Shown piece after piece: positions 53,815-63,060 of a stretch of DNA of 64,000 nt. The translations under genes were made by a program, and so were the position numbers. Where the stretch lies: assembly GCF_027568575.1 (NCBI RefSeq), contig NZ_JANUVP010000012.1; one strand, written 5' to 3'. Position 1 is the stretch's first letter, and each line of letters begins with the position of its first letter. Under the pieces are notes generated by a model. It saw only the letters and a list, made by a program, of their open reading frames with translations. It did not search any database and had not been told where the DNA came from. This DNA is from Caldifermentibacillus hisashii. Lineage in GTDB: Bacteria; Bacillota; Bacilli; Bacillales; Caldibacillaceae.

Positions 53815-53843
53815 TTAACTTATTGTTCCGTACAATAAGTTAA
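53815..53843 (+). promoter_or_regulatory. Second palindrome in the lutR leader
   Basis: An 11-bp perfect inverted repeat (TTAACTTATTG and its complement) with a 7-nt loop containing TTGTTCCGTACAA ends 5 nt before the lutR ribosome site. It may be a second LutR operator or an RNA hairpin limiting lutR translation. Confidence 0.5.
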
Positions 53844-53865
53844 AAACTAAAGGAGACTAGGAAAA

Positions 53866-54573
53866 TTGGAGTACAAGCGGATACAAACGAAGAAAATTTA
53901 CGAAGAAGTGGCAGACTCGATTATTAACATGATTAAAAATGGGGAACTGAAACCGGGTGAAAAAATCGAATCTGTTGAAAAATTAGCGAAAAATTTCGGG
54001 GTAGGTCGTTCTGCTATACGGGAAGCATTAAACGGATTGAGAACAATGGGATTGGTCGAAATGCGTCAGGGGGAAGGGACGTATGTAAAAAAGTTTGACC
54101 CATCCAAGTTCACATTGCCGGTCACAACCGCATTTTTGATGAAACAAAATGATGTCAAAGAATTGTATGAAGTCCGGAAAATCCTGGAGGTTGGAACAGC
54201 GAGTTTAGCGGCAATGAACTGTAACGAAGAAGATTTATTTCCAATGGAAGAAGCGCTTAACGTCATGGAGAATGCGGGAGGAGATGAAGATCAGGCGCAA
54301 AAGGCCGATACGGATTTTCATCTTGCCATAGCAAAGGCAACACATAATCATTTGCTGATCAGTTTAATGGGGAGTATGTCTGAGTTAATTTCCGAAACGA
54401 TTAGAGAAACGAGGAAAGTAATCCTTTATTCAGAAGATCAAGCAGATCTTCTTTTAGTTGAACATAAACAAATCTTCGAGGCTATTAAGAAAAAAGATTC
54501 GGATCTGGCAGGTAAGGTTATGTTCAACCATTTGGAAAATACAAAAAACCGGTTGTTTAAATATATTGAATAG
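53866..54573 (+). CDS. lutR: GntR/FadR-family repressor LutR
   Basis: Regulator of lactate utilisation, 235 residues. The N-terminal GntR winged helix (LKPGEKIESVEKLAKNFGVGRSAIREAL) is followed by an FCD (FadC) all-helical ligand domain with the metal-coordinating DTDFHLAIAKATHN and EHKQIF motifs. The start is TTG with AAAGGAG 10 nt upstream. It lies directly before lutABC, and the promoter palindromes fit it, so LutR is the best assignment. Confidence 0.87.
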   Translation: MEYKRIQTKKIYEEVADSIINMIKNGELKPGEKIESVEKLAKNFGVGRSAIREALNGLRTMGLVEMRQGEGTYVKKFDPSKFTLPVTTAFLMKQNDVKELYEVRKILEVGTASLAAMNCNEEDLFPMEEALNVMENAGGDEDQAQKADTDFHLAIAKATHNHLLISLMGSMSELISETIRETRKVILYSEDQADLLLVEHKQIFEAIKKKDSDLAGKVMFNHLENTKNRLFKYIE

Positions 54574-54629
54574 AATTTTCCTCACCATATCGCTAAGTAA
54601 ATCCGTTAAGAAGGCTTGCCCCTATGCAT

Positions 54630-54692
54630 CTGGTTTGTTCAACTAACCATCATTGGGAAGAAAACCCCGCTGATGGAAGTTTCACTTTATAA
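54630..54692 (+). repeat. Single copy of the dispersed hairpin repeat between lutR and lutA
   Basis: TTGTTCAACTAACCATCATT, then an AAGAAAACC loop, then CCGCTGATGGAAGTTTCACT. The stem is imperfect (ATTGG opposite CCGCT). It may attenuate transcription from lutR into lutABC. Confidence 0.7.
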
Positions 54693-54729
54693 ATTTATAG
54701 ATTTGTAGAACGTGAAGGAGTGTTATATT

Positions 54730-55449
54730 GTGAAAGTTTCATTATTTATCACTTGTATAAGTGATATTATGTTTCCAAATGTCGGGAAAAACACTGTAGA
54801 AATTTTAGAACGGCTTGGATGTGAAGTTGACTTTCCAACCTTGCAAACATGTTGTGGACAGCCGGCATACAATAGCGGCTATTTGGAAGAAGCAAAAGGA
54901 TCGATGAAACAAATGATCCGAGCATTCAAAGACGCCGAATATGTCGTCGGTCCGTCCGGTTCCTGTGTCGGTATGATCCGGGAATATCCGCATGTGTTTA
55001 AAGGAGATTCTGAGTGGGAAAAACCCGCCCAAGAACTTGCTGCCAAAACATTTGAATTAACTCAGTTTATTGTCGATGTATTGGGAGTGAAGGATGTTGG
55101 GTCAACTTTCAAAGGGAAAGTCACCTATCATCCATCTTGTCACATGACCCGGATTTTAGGAGTGAAAGATGCACCAAAAATTCTTTTGCAAAATGTAAAA
55201 GGAATTGAATTTGTAGAATTGCCTTCCGCTGAGGATTGCTGCGGTTTTGGCGGTACATTTTCTGTGAAAAAGCCGGAAATTTCCGCCGAGATGGTGAAGG
55301 AAAAGTCGCGCCATGTGACAGAAACCGGTGCTGAATATTTGGTCGGTGGCGATATGGGCTGCCTGATGAATATCGGCGGACGCATGCAAAGAGAGGGCAA
55401 AAATGTCAAAGTCATACATATCTCAGAAATTTTAAATACGCATAATTGA
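54730..55449 (+). CDS. lutA: Lactate utilization protein LutA (Fe-S oxidoreductase subunit)
   Basis: Subunit of the LutABC L-lactate oxidase, 239 residues. It carries the two CCG-domain repeats: LQTCCGQPAYNSGY with GPSGSCVGMIREY, and YHPSCHMTR with EDCCGFGGTF, which coordinate Fe-S/heterodisulfide-type clusters. The GTG at 54730 is preceded by GAAGGAG and gives a product one residue longer than B. subtilis LutA. It is followed within 15 nt by lutB. Confidence 0.93.
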   Translation: MKVSLFITCISDIMFPNVGKNTVEILERLGCEVDFPTLQTCCGQPAYNSGYLEEAKGSMKQMIRAFKDAEYVVGPSGSCVGMIREYPHVFKGDSEWEKPAQELAAKTFELTQFIVDVLGVKDVGSTFKGKVTYHPSCHMTRILGVKDAPKILLQNVKGIEFVELPSAEDCCGFGGTFSVKKPEISAEMVKEKSRHVTETGAEYLVGGDMGCLMNIGGRMQREGKNVKVIHISEILNTHN

Positions 55450-55464
55450 CAAGAGGTGGAAGAA

Positions 55465-56886
55465 ATGAGTTTAAAATTGGAAGATATTCCTTTTGAAGAA
55501 GGGGTACAAAAAGGGATCGAAAATGATTTCATGCGTCAAGCAGTTTCGGGTGCTCAGGGTCGTTTTCGTGCCGGCCGGCTAAAACAGGCGCAAGAATTGG
55601 GAAACTGGGAAGACTGGCGAAAACTCGGTGAAGAAATCCGTACCCATACAGTAAATCATATCGACTTTTATTTACATCAATTAAGCGAACAAGTGGAGAA
55701 ACGCGGCGGCCATGTGTATTTTGCTGAAACTGCAGAAGAAGCAAACAGCTATATTAAGCAGGTGATTCAGACAAAGAACGCCAAAAAAATTGTTAAATCA
55801 AAGTCGATGGTGACGGAAGAAATCGGTTTAAATGATGCATTGGCAGAAACCGGTGCTGAGGTTGTTGAATCCGATTTAGGTGAATGGATTTTACAATTGG
55901 AAGGGGACCATCCATCCCATATTGTTACACCAGCTCTTCATAAAAATAAAGAACAAATTCGTGAAACCTTTGCCCAAAAACGAGGATATACCGGGTCAAG
56001 TGAACCGGAAGAATTGGCAGCTTTTGCCCGCAAACAACTACGAAGTGATTTTTTGCAGGCAGATGTCGGTATTACCGGATGCAATTTTGCCATCGCTGAA
56101 TCAGGAACAATTACCTTGGTAACCAACGAAGGAAATGCTGATATGGTATGGACCGTTCCTGATACACTAATTACCGTGATGGGGATGGAGCGGATTGTAC
56201 CTACGTGGGAAGAAATGGAAGTTCTAGTTGGTCTTTTAACACGTTCAGCAGTTGGACAAAAACTTACCAGCTATATCACAGCATATACCGGTTGTCGTGG
56301 GGAAGATGAAATCGACGGACCAAACGATTACCATCTCGTTATTGTTGATAATGGCAGGTCGAATGCACTTGGGACGGAATTTCAGGCAGCCTTACATTGT
56401 ATTCGCTGTGGTTCTTGCATCAATGTTTGTCCGGTTTATCGTCATATCGGCGGCCATGCCTACAATTCGGTTTACCCAGGGCCGATTGGTGCAGTACTGA
56501 CGCCTGTTTTGGATGGATATGACGATCATAAAGATTTGCCGTATGCATCCTCGTTATGTGGAGCATGTACGGAAGCTTGTCCGGTAAGGATACCTTTGCA
56601 CGAAATGTTAGTTCTTCATCGGCAAAAGATTGTTGAAAATGGTGACACTCCTTTTGCAGAAAAAATGATGATGAAAGGCGTCGGCATGTGGGGAGGCAGC
56701 CCGTTTGTTTATAAAATGAGTACAAAACTTGCCCACTCTGCCTTAAAACCATGGACAAAGGATGAGACAATTGAAAATGGACCCGGACCATTAAAAGCAT
56801 GGACGGCGGTTCGCAATCTAGCAGCCCCGCCTAAACAATCTTTCCGTTCTTGGTTTGAAAACAGAAAAAAGGACGGTGAAAACTAA
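55465..56886 (+). CDS. lutB: Lactate utilization protein LutB (Fe-S protein)
   Basis: Iron-sulfur subunit of LutABC, 473 residues. A DUF162-type N-terminal domain has the segment MVTEEIGLNDALAETGAEVVE. Two ferredoxin-type clusters follow: CIRCGSCINVCPVYRH and CGACTEACPVRIPLHEM. The ATG has AGAGGTGG 6 nt upstream; an ATG nine bases earlier overlaps that site. The stop codon overlaps the start of lutC by one base, so both are translated together. Confidence 0.94.
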   Translation: MSLKLEDIPFEEGVQKGIENDFMRQAVSGAQGRFRAGRLKQAQELGNWEDWRKLGEEIRTHTVNHIDFYLHQLSEQVEKRGGHVYFAETAEEANSYIKQVIQTKNAKKIVKSKSMVTEEIGLNDALAETGAEVVESDLGEWILQLEGDHPSHIVTPALHKNKEQIRETFAQKRGYTGSSEPEELAAFARKQLRSDFLQADVGITGCNFAIAESGTITLVTNEGNADMVWTVPDTLITVMGMERIVPTWEEMEVLVGLLTRSAVGQKLTSYITAYTGCRGEDEIDGPNDYHLVIVDNGRSNALGTEFQAALHCIRCGSCINVCPVYRHIGGHAYNSVYPGPIGAVLTPVLDGYDDHKDLPYASSLCGACTEACPVRIPLHEMLVLHRQKIVENGDTPFAEKMMMKGVGMWGGSPFVYKMSTKLAHSALKPWTKDETIENGPGPLKAWTAVRNLAAPPKQSFRSWFENRKKDGEN

Positions 56887-57590
56887 TGGCGGTTTATAAT
56901 CGAGATGAATTTTTAAACAAATTGGCAGCGAAACTCGGCCGTCCCCTTCGAACAGAAGGTGTAGTGCGCCCGGTTTGGCGTGTAAATCCGCAATATGAAG
57001 TGTTTAAAGGAATGGATCAAGAAGAACTTGTAGACATTTTTGCAAACCAATGTGAAGCCATCCATACAGACTTTGTAAGAACAGACGTTGCTCATTTAAA
57101 AAATGTTTTAGTCGATGTCATAAAAAGTTATGGCGGGGAATCAATTATTTTACCAAAAGACCCACGGAATGAAATATATGGCTTGCCAGATTGCTTTAAT
57201 GAGTTACAACAAGATACAAATATTCATGTTTGGGATTACACAATTGGTAAGGAAAATGAAAAAATTGCTGAGCGAGCTAATATTGGTATTACTTTCAGCG
57301 ATATAACATTAGCAGAAACAGCGACGGTCACTTTATTCCATAATAAACACCACGGAAGATCAATTAGCTTAATGCCGAAAAATTATATTGCGATCATTCC
57401 AAAAAGTACTTTAGTGCCCAGAATGACCCAGGCAGCAGCAATCATTCACGAAAAAATTGAAAAAGGGGAATTGGTTGCTTCTTGTGTCAGTTTTATTTCC
57501 GGTCCAAGTAACAGTGCTGATATTGAAATGAATCTGATTGTCGGGGTACATGGCCCAGTTAAAGCAACATATATTCTTGTTGATGAGTAA
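56886..57590 (+). CDS. lutC: Lactate utilization protein LutC
   Basis: Third subunit of the LutABC L-lactate oxidase, 234 residues of the DUF162/LutC type, without Fe-S cysteines. Conserved features include the GITFSDITLAETATVTL stretch, the RSISLMPKNYIAIIPKSTLVPRMTQA segment and the C-terminal SGPSNSADIEMNLIVGVHGP. The start codon shares a base with the lutB stop. Completes the operon that allows growth on lactate. Confidence 0.94.
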   Translation: MAVYNRDEFLNKLAAKLGRPLRTEGVVRPVWRVNPQYEVFKGMDQEELVDIFANQCEAIHTDFVRTDVAHLKNVLVDVIKSYGGESIILPKDPRNEIYGLPDCFNELQQDTNIHVWDYTIGKENEKIAERANIGITFSDITLAETATVTLFHNKHHGRSISLMPKNYIAIIPKSTLVPRMTQAAAIIHEKIEKGELVASCVSFISGPSNSADIEMNLIVGVHGPVKATYILVDE

Positions 57591-58032
57591 AATAAAAATT
57601 TTTTTATAAGACATTTTATAGAGGTATAAAAAGAAAAATCTCCAGGTATGGAATGAGGGTGAGTAAACCCTCTTCCATAGGTAAATATTTCTATTCCCCA
57701 ATTAATCACTCACTAGTTATTACCATAAATTTTTTATAAAAAAATTGAAGGATTTTTTGTCTTTTTGTCGAATAAGATAAACATAAAATTCCCCAAAGAT
57801 TTTCCTTCCTTCATCGTTTTTTACTGTACTAAGCATCCTAATTTTTTCAAAGTAACCGAAAATTCCGTTATATTCATTGAAGCCAAAATTTTGTATAATA
57901 AAAATGAAAGGAACGAGTTAAGTTATGTATGGTTTATAAACTTCCGATTTTTTGGCTCAAACCAAAAAATGACTTTGTTTAAGAATTAAGAAAGTATAAA
58001 AATAAAAGTAAATAACTTGGGATTAGTTTTAT
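57591..58032. other. 440-bp intergenic region after lutC
   Basis: An imperfect GGAATGAGGGTGAGTAAACCCTC-type hairpin near 57650-57675 may end the lut transcript. The remainder is AT-rich. A frame of about 75 codons from 57765 has no ribosome site, so I do not count it as a gene. Confidence 0.35.
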
Positions 58033-58070
58033 TGTCTAGCTCCGAGCGCCAGCGACTGAGAAACTAGCTC
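58033..58070 (+). repeat. CTAGCTCC...GCGCC repeat fragment
   Basis: GTCTAGCTCCGAGCGCCAGC resembles a widespread Bacillaceae intergenic repeat that begins TGTCTAGCTCCAGCGCC. Here it abuts the Rpn relic directly, suggesting the junction of a past rearrangement. Confidence 0.5.
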
Positions 58071-58072
58071 CC

Positions 58073-58339
58073 CGTGAAAAAGCATTAAAGGACATAAATT
58101 CCATTCGTGGGGAAGCAATGAGAGAAGGAAAAGAGGAAGGAAGAAGAGAAGGAAAAGAGGAAGGCAAAGAAGAGGGCATAAAAAAAGGCATAGAAAAAGG
58201 AAGAAAAGAAGGCATAAAAGAAGGCAAACGGGAAATTGCAAAAAAGATGTTAATGGAAGGTGCAGATATTAACTTTATCGTTAAGATGACAGAGTTAACG
58301 GAATCTGAGGTTTTGGAAATGAAGAGTGAGTTGAATTGA
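58073..58339 (+). pseudogene. C-terminal remnant of a Rpn-type (PD-(D/E)XK) nuclease/transposase
   Basis: From 58073 a frame reads REKALKDINSIRGEAM, then a long run of Lys-Glu-Gly repeats (residues of the type EGKEEGRREG...), then EIAKKMLMEGADINFIVKMTELTESEVLEM. This is the characteristic tail of Rpn/PDDEXK_2-family recombination-promoting nucleases. The catalytic N-terminal domain, about 200 residues, is missing; upstream there is only repeat sequence. The tail may still be translated from an internal ATG at 58118. It is probably a deletion relic. Confidence 0.75.
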
Positions 58340-58360
58340 TAATAAAAAAGGGAGATCTTG

Positions 58361-58409
58361 GACGAGTAAGTGGACGGTTTATTTCTATCCGTCTACTCGT
58401 CTTTTTTTT
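58361..58409 (+). terminator. Terminator after the Rpn remnant
   Basis: GACGAGTAAGTGGACGG pairs with CCGTCTACTCGTC (one bulge), followed by a run of T residues. Confidence 0.8.
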
Positions 58410-58519
58410 ATACGCTAATGTATCAATTTCCAGCAAAGGCAATCGTCATATTTTGAAATGAAAAATAAAGATACTCAGATAAAAAACCTTCAACATTGGT
58501 GCACGTGAAAAGGGCTCTA

Positions 58520-59695
58520 TTAAGCCCTATGGTTGTTGAACTCATGATTTCGATAACGAAATATTTGAAAGAGAATAAATGCAATGATTGATAAAAGTAA
58601 ACCGGTAATATAAGGGAGCCCAATACCGATGGCAAATAACATGCCGCCAAGGGGAGGCCCGATAATTCTGCCGAGAGAGTCAAAAGAAGATAGAAGACCG
58701 GTTACACTGCCATGACCGACCGTTGATGTCTTTGTTAACAGTGCTGAAACCGTTGGACGAATCACACCATTACCGAGTCCAAAAATGGTTAAGTAAACTG
58801 CAGCAGAGGTAAAATTATTGGTTAGTAAAATTAATCCGAATCCGATTGCTGATACCAGCAGTCCTCCTTGAATAATTCTTTCGTCGCCAAATTTTTTGGA
58901 GAGCAGACCGATTAAACCACCTTGAACAACAGCACCAGCCAAGCCCATAATCATAAAAATATAACCGATTTCCCTCGTCCCTAGCCCCGCCTTATCAGCG
59001 ACAAAATAAGCGTATGTCGCTTCCAAACCGGCAAGTGACAAAGAAACGAAAAACTGTAAGATGAACAGTATCGTATTAGCTCCTCGAAATGCAGCCCACC
59101 TTGATAGAGCAGGAGTATTTTTTTCAGTATTACGCTCTTCCTTTGGCTTAGATTCTTTCAGGACAATGAGAACAAGCAGGAAGGTAAATATAGAAACGGA
59201 ACCGGCAATGGTAAACGGCAAATTAAGGCGAATATCGGAAAAAACGCCCCCGATTGCCGGACCAAAGATAAATCCTAAACCAACTGCAGCACCAATCATC
59301 CCCATCCCTTTACTCCGGTTTTCAGGGGTGGTTATGTCCGCTGCATAAGCCATTGTTGTCGGCATATTGGCTGCCGATAAAAGACCGCCGATGATTCGGG
59401 CAAAAAACAGGATCCATAAGTGATTGGCAATAGCCATTAGAAAAAAAGAGATGCTGAGTCCGGCAATACCAATTAACATGACGGGTTTTCGACCAATTTT
59501 ATCGGAAATTTTCCCCCAAACAGGAGAAAATAATAACTGCATAAAAGAATAGACGGCCATCAGTAAGCCAAGTTCAGCAGGGCTGGCACCAAGTTCTTCC
59601 GCATAAAAAGGCAGAACAGGAATGATAATACCAAAGCCAACCATTACTAAAAACATCACAAGAAAAAGAATAGGTAATGCTCGTTTATTTTCCAT
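58520..59695 (-). CDS. MFS multidrug-efflux-type transporter (DHA1 family)
   Basis: Proton-driven drug exporter of 391 residues and 12 predicted helices. The motif-A loop between helices 2 and 3 reads GKISDKIGRKPVM, and motif C is in GPAIGG. Closest in style to NorA/Bmr/tetracycline-type transporters of Firmicutes. GGGGAAGG precedes the ATG on the minus strand. No regulator lies beside it. The substrate cannot be deduced. Confidence 0.87.
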   Translation of the reverse strand: MENKRALPILFLVMFLVMVGFGIIIPVLPFYAEELGASPAELGLLMAVYSFMQLLFSPVWGKISDKIGRKPVMLIGIAGLSISFFLMAIANHLWILFFARIIGGLLSAANMPTTMAYAADITTPENRSKGMGMIGAAVGLGFIFGPAIGGVFSDIRLNLPFTIAGSVSIFTFLLVLIVLKESKPKEERNTEKNTPALSRWAAFRGANTILFILQFFVSLSLAGLEATYAYFVADKAGLGTREIGYIFMIMGLAGAVVQGGLIGLLSKKFGDERIIQGGLLVSAIGFGLILLTNNFTSAAVYLTIFGLGNGVIRPTVSALLTKTSTVGHGSVTGLLSSFDSLGRIIGPPLGGMLFAIGIGLPYITGLLLSIIAFILFQIFRYRNHEFNNHRA

Positions 59696-59791
59696 TTCCT
59701 TCCCCTCTTTACGAATGAATTCAGAACTTCCTCATCTAGCAAAAAAGCAGCGGTGGTCTCAGTTCCCGCTGATTATTTATAAATATTCGGC

Positions 59792-61240
59792 TTAAAGAAT
59801 CGGTGAAAGCAGCCTTGATATGGATTCTTTGAAACGAATTTTTAAAGGTCTTCGTAAATATTGATAATAAGTGAGCCTTCTTGACATTTTTATATCTTCA
59901 TTGAAAACTTCAACTAACTGTTTCGCTGTCGGGACGTGATAGATAAACGCATTCACTTCAAAATTCAACTTGAAGCTGCGAACATCAATGTTGGCAGTTC
60001 CAACCGAAACAGTATTTTCATCAACAACCATCATTTTTGCATGAATAAAGCCGTTATCATAAATATAAACTTTTGCACCAATTTTAAGGAGTTCACCAAT
60101 ATAAGACATCGTTGCCCAATATACAAACATATGATCCGGTTTATTAGGTATCATAATTTTCACATCAACTCCGGATAAAATGGCAATCCGCATGGCATCA
60201 AGAATGCTCGCATCCGGGATAAAATAAGGTGTTTGAATATAGATAGATTTTTTTGCCGATGCAATCATTTTTATATAGCCATATTTAATTTGTTCCCATT
60301 CTGAGTCCGGACCACTTGTTACAATCTGAATCGGAACTTTCCCGTTATGGTTGATGTCGGGAAAATATTTCTTATCATAATAAATATCATTGCGAGAGGA
60401 AGCTTGGTTCCAGTCTAAAATAAAACGAATTTGGGTGGCAAAAACGGCATGTCCCTGTAACCGAAGATGCGTATCACGCCAATAACCGAATTTTTTATCA
60501 AGACCAAGATACTCATCCCCGACATTGAATCCGCCGAGATAAGCAATTTTCCCATCAATAATAACAAGTTTCCGGTGATTACGGAAGTTCATGCGCAAGT
60601 TGACTAACGGAATTTTTGAAGGAAAAAACACTTCTACCTCTCCGCCTGCTTGTTTCAATTTATTAAAGGAACGTTTCTTAATTCGTCGCGACCCCATTTC
60701 ATCATACAAAACACGAACTTCAACACCTTCTTTTGCTTTCTTTGTTAATAAATCAATTAATTTTTTTCCTAATTCATCGTCACGGAAAATATAATATTGC
60801 AGGTGAATATGACTTTTTGCGTTTTCGATATCTTTAAAAAGAGCTTTAAATTTCTCTTTTCCATCAATAAATATGTCCAGCTCATTATCTTGGGTTAAAA
60901 GGGCATTATTGTTGGAAAGAAAAAAATAAATCAAGTCTCGATGGTTTTTCATCTCTTCCGTTGCCATCTCATATTTTCCATCCTCAATGTGACGGATTTG
61001 ATCTTTAATTAAATTATCGAGTCCGATCTTCTTTAAATCTCCCCAAACGAATAATTTTTTTCCTTTTAAATTTTGTCCGAAAATTAAATAAAGAATAAAT
61101 CCAAGGAGTGGAATGAAGAACAAAACTAATAGCCATGCCCAAGTGGAACTCGGATCACGTCGCTCCAAAAAAACAACGGCTACAGCCAAAATAATATTTA
61201 AAATAAAAATGGCACTGATAAAAATAGATAAAAGGCTCAT
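59792..61240 (-). CDS. cls: Cardiolipin synthase
   Basis: Makes cardiolipin from two phosphatidylglycerols, 482 residues. Two N-terminal helices are followed by two phospholipase-D HKD domains: HRKLVIIDGKIAYLGGFN and HAKMMVVDENTVSVGTANID. The IFGQNLKGKKLF segment after the helices is typical of Bacillus Cls. Length equals that of B. subtilis ClsA (482). AGGAGTAT precedes the start on the minus strand. Confidence 0.94.
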   Translation of the reverse strand: MSLLSIFISAIFILNIILAVAVVFLERRDPSSTWAWLLVLFFIPLLGFILYLIFGQNLKGKKLFVWGDLKKIGLDNLIKDQIRHIEDGKYEMATEEMKNHRDLIYFFLSNNNALLTQDNELDIFIDGKEKFKALFKDIENAKSHIHLQYYIFRDDELGKKLIDLLTKKAKEGVEVRVLYDEMGSRRIKKRSFNKLKQAGGEVEVFFPSKIPLVNLRMNFRNHRKLVIIDGKIAYLGGFNVGDEYLGLDKKFGYWRDTHLRLQGHAVFATQIRFILDWNQASSRNDIYYDKKYFPDINHNGKVPIQIVTSGPDSEWEQIKYGYIKMIASAKKSIYIQTPYFIPDASILDAMRIAILSGVDVKIMIPNKPDHMFVYWATMSYIGELLKIGAKVYIYDNGFIHAKMMVVDENTVSVGTANIDVRSFKLNFEVNAFIYHVPTAKQLVEVFNEDIKMSRRLTYYQYLRRPLKIRFKESISRLLSPIL

Positions 61241-61526
61241 AAAAATACTCCTGTTACTTTAGTATGATTTTCAAAAATAATAGCATGTTTTAGGATTGGT
61301 AATCTATATTATAATAACTCGATTTATGAAAAATGAGAAATAATATTATCTATATCAAAAACCGTGACTAAGGTCGACTATTCGAAATATAGAAAAATTT
61401 ATGTTCATTTACTCGTTCGTTTTTGTTATAATAAAAGTAATCCTCACGAAAATTCAACATGGGAAAAGAATCGGGACATATAAATAAATTGGACTCCTAA
61501 ACCGGTTTATTGTAACCCAAAAACGA

Positions 61527-62651
61527 ATGAATATTAATTCTAATAGTAAGTGGGGTTGGAATAACGTGGATGCTATTTATAAAAAACAACTTGATTTAGA
61601 GTACAGCTATAATTTTCACATGTTTAATTCTATACTACATATATTATCGGAAACTTTTAACAGCTTAATTATTCGGAGTTCCATGCAGGGTGTTTTTAAC
61701 TATGTATCGCCAAATTCTTTTTACATTCTTGGATATGAGTGGGAGGAAATGATAGGGAAAAAAATTACATACTTTTTACATGAAAAGGATAAACAAAGAG
61801 TACTTGAGATGTTTAATCGAGACAGTCATTTTTTGGAAAAAGAAAAATCCCTCACGATGCGATTAAAGAAGAGGGATGGGCTCTTTGTCTGGAGTGAATT
61901 AGATATTCATATTTTAAGGGATGTCAGACAAAATCCTAAGGAAATCCTGTTTTTAATTAAAGAAAAACCAATTGGCGACGAGGATAATCTTTTAGAAAAT
62001 GATAAAATGGCACTTATTGGTCAACTTGCTGCCGGAATTGCCCATGAAATACGCAACCCACTTACATCTATTAAAGGCTTTATTCAATTGATGAAATCGG
62101 AGCCAACAAAGAATGACCAATATTTGGAAATTATTGATCAGGAAATCGACAGGATCAGTAGTATTACAAATGAATTGATGATTTTTGCCAAACCGAATCA
62201 TTTGAAATTTGAGCTTCATGATTTAAAAGTGATTTTAAGATCATGTATCACGTTGCTTGAAGGAGTTGCGTATCAAAAACAAATCCGTATCACACTTGAT
62301 AGTTGTGAGGAACCTGTTTGGGTTTTTTGTGATAAACAAAAAATAAAACAAGTCATCATCAATTTGATAAAAAACGCATTAGAATCAATGGAAGAACCCG
62401 GAATTATTACGATAACCATTCGTAAATGTGAAGGTCAAAGTGTTCTTAGTATAACTGATGAAGGTTGCGGTATACCAAATGAACTTGTTGAAAAGTTAGG
62501 ACAACCATTTTTTACAACAAAAAGTAATGGGAATGGACTTGGACTTATGATGTGTTATAAAATTATGGAAGAACATGAAGGGAGAATAGAAGTCCAGAGT
62601 GAATTAGGGGTCGGAACAACTTTCTATGTGTTTTTACCTTTAGAAGATTAA
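61527..62651 (+). CDS. Soluble PAS-domain sensor histidine kinase (KinA/KinE-like)
   Basis: Phosphorelay-type sensor kinase, 374 residues with no membrane helix. A PAS domain (about residues 40-150) is followed by a dimerisation domain with phospho-accepting His173 in AAGIAHEIRNPLTSIKGFIQ. The ATPase domain has the N-box NLIKNALESM, G1 DEGCGIP and G2 SNGNGLGLMMC. B. subtilis sporulation kinases have this architecture, and no response regulator is adjacent, so the Spo0 phosphorelay is a plausible output. The start is uncertain: ATG 61527 has no good ribosome site, GTG 61566 has GGGG upstream. Confidence 0.85.
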   Translation: MNINSNSKWGWNNVDAIYKKQLDLEYSYNFHMFNSILHILSETFNSLIIRSSMQGVFNYVSPNSFYILGYEWEEMIGKKITYFLHEKDKQRVLEMFNRDSHFLEKEKSLTMRLKKRDGLFVWSELDIHILRDVRQNPKEILFLIKEKPIGDEDNLLENDKMALIGQLAAGIAHEIRNPLTSIKGFIQLMKSEPTKNDQYLEIIDQEIDRISSITNELMIFAKPNHLKFELHDLKVILRSCITLLEGVAYQKQIRITLDSCEEPVWVFCDKQKIKQVIINLIKNALESMEEPGIITITIRKCEGQSVLSITDEGCGIPNELVEKLGQPFFTTKSNGNGLGLMMCYKIMEEHEGRIEVQSELGVGTTFYVFLPLED

Positions 62652-62719
62652 AATGAAGATTCACGACAGAAGACGAAACAATTGTTTGGAAAAATATGTG
62701 AATAAAGGGGATGTTGACT

Positions 62720-62929
62720 ATGAATCTTGGCTTTGGTGAAATCGCGATCATATTAATTGTTGCATTACTTATTTTTGGTCCATCCAAACTGCCAAAGTTA
62801 GGAAGGGCTGCCGGGGAAACACTTCAGGAATTTAAGAAGGGGATGAGGCAAGTAATGGATGATGATGATAAAAACGGTAAAAAACAAGTGATGGATGATG
62901 AAAAAAGCAATGAAAAAATAGAAGGATAA
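62720..62929 (+). CDS. tatA: Twin-arginine translocase subunit TatA
   Basis: Forms the pore of the Tat protein-export system, 69 residues. One membrane helix (FGEIAIILIVALLIF) is followed by the conserved FGPSKLPKLGRAAGETLQEFKKG hinge and amphipathic helix, then an acidic/Lys tail. The ATG at 62720 has AAAGGGG 9 nt upstream; the ATG at 62711 overlaps the ribosome site. No tatC is adjacent in this window. Confidence 0.92.
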   Translation: MNLGFGEIAIILIVALLIFGPSKLPKLGRAAGETLQEFKKGMRQVMDDDDKNGKKQVMDDEKSNEKIEG

Positions 62930-63011
62930 AGGAATAATTTTAAATAAACGAATACGTTCATCTATTAATTAAGAAGGTTCCGCCTTTTCATTCGTTTTAA
63001 AATATGTATAA

Positions 63012-63037
63012 AGACCCCCGCATATTTGCGGAGGTCT
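63012..63037. terminator. Terminator between tatA and the SASP gene
   Basis: AGACCCCCGCA/TGCGGAGGTCT form a nearly perfect 11-bp stem between convergent genes. Confidence 0.8.
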
Positions 63038-63060
63038 AATCCATAATTATTTAGTTTTGC

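Noticed and set aside
57765..57989. Open frame of 74 codons after lutC
   Set aside because: No ribosome site, AT-rich, composition not protein-like.
58029..58241. Leu/Phe/Pro-rich frames on the minus strand opposite the Rpn tail
   Set aside because: They are the complement of the Lys-Glu-Gly repeat and result from its low complexity.
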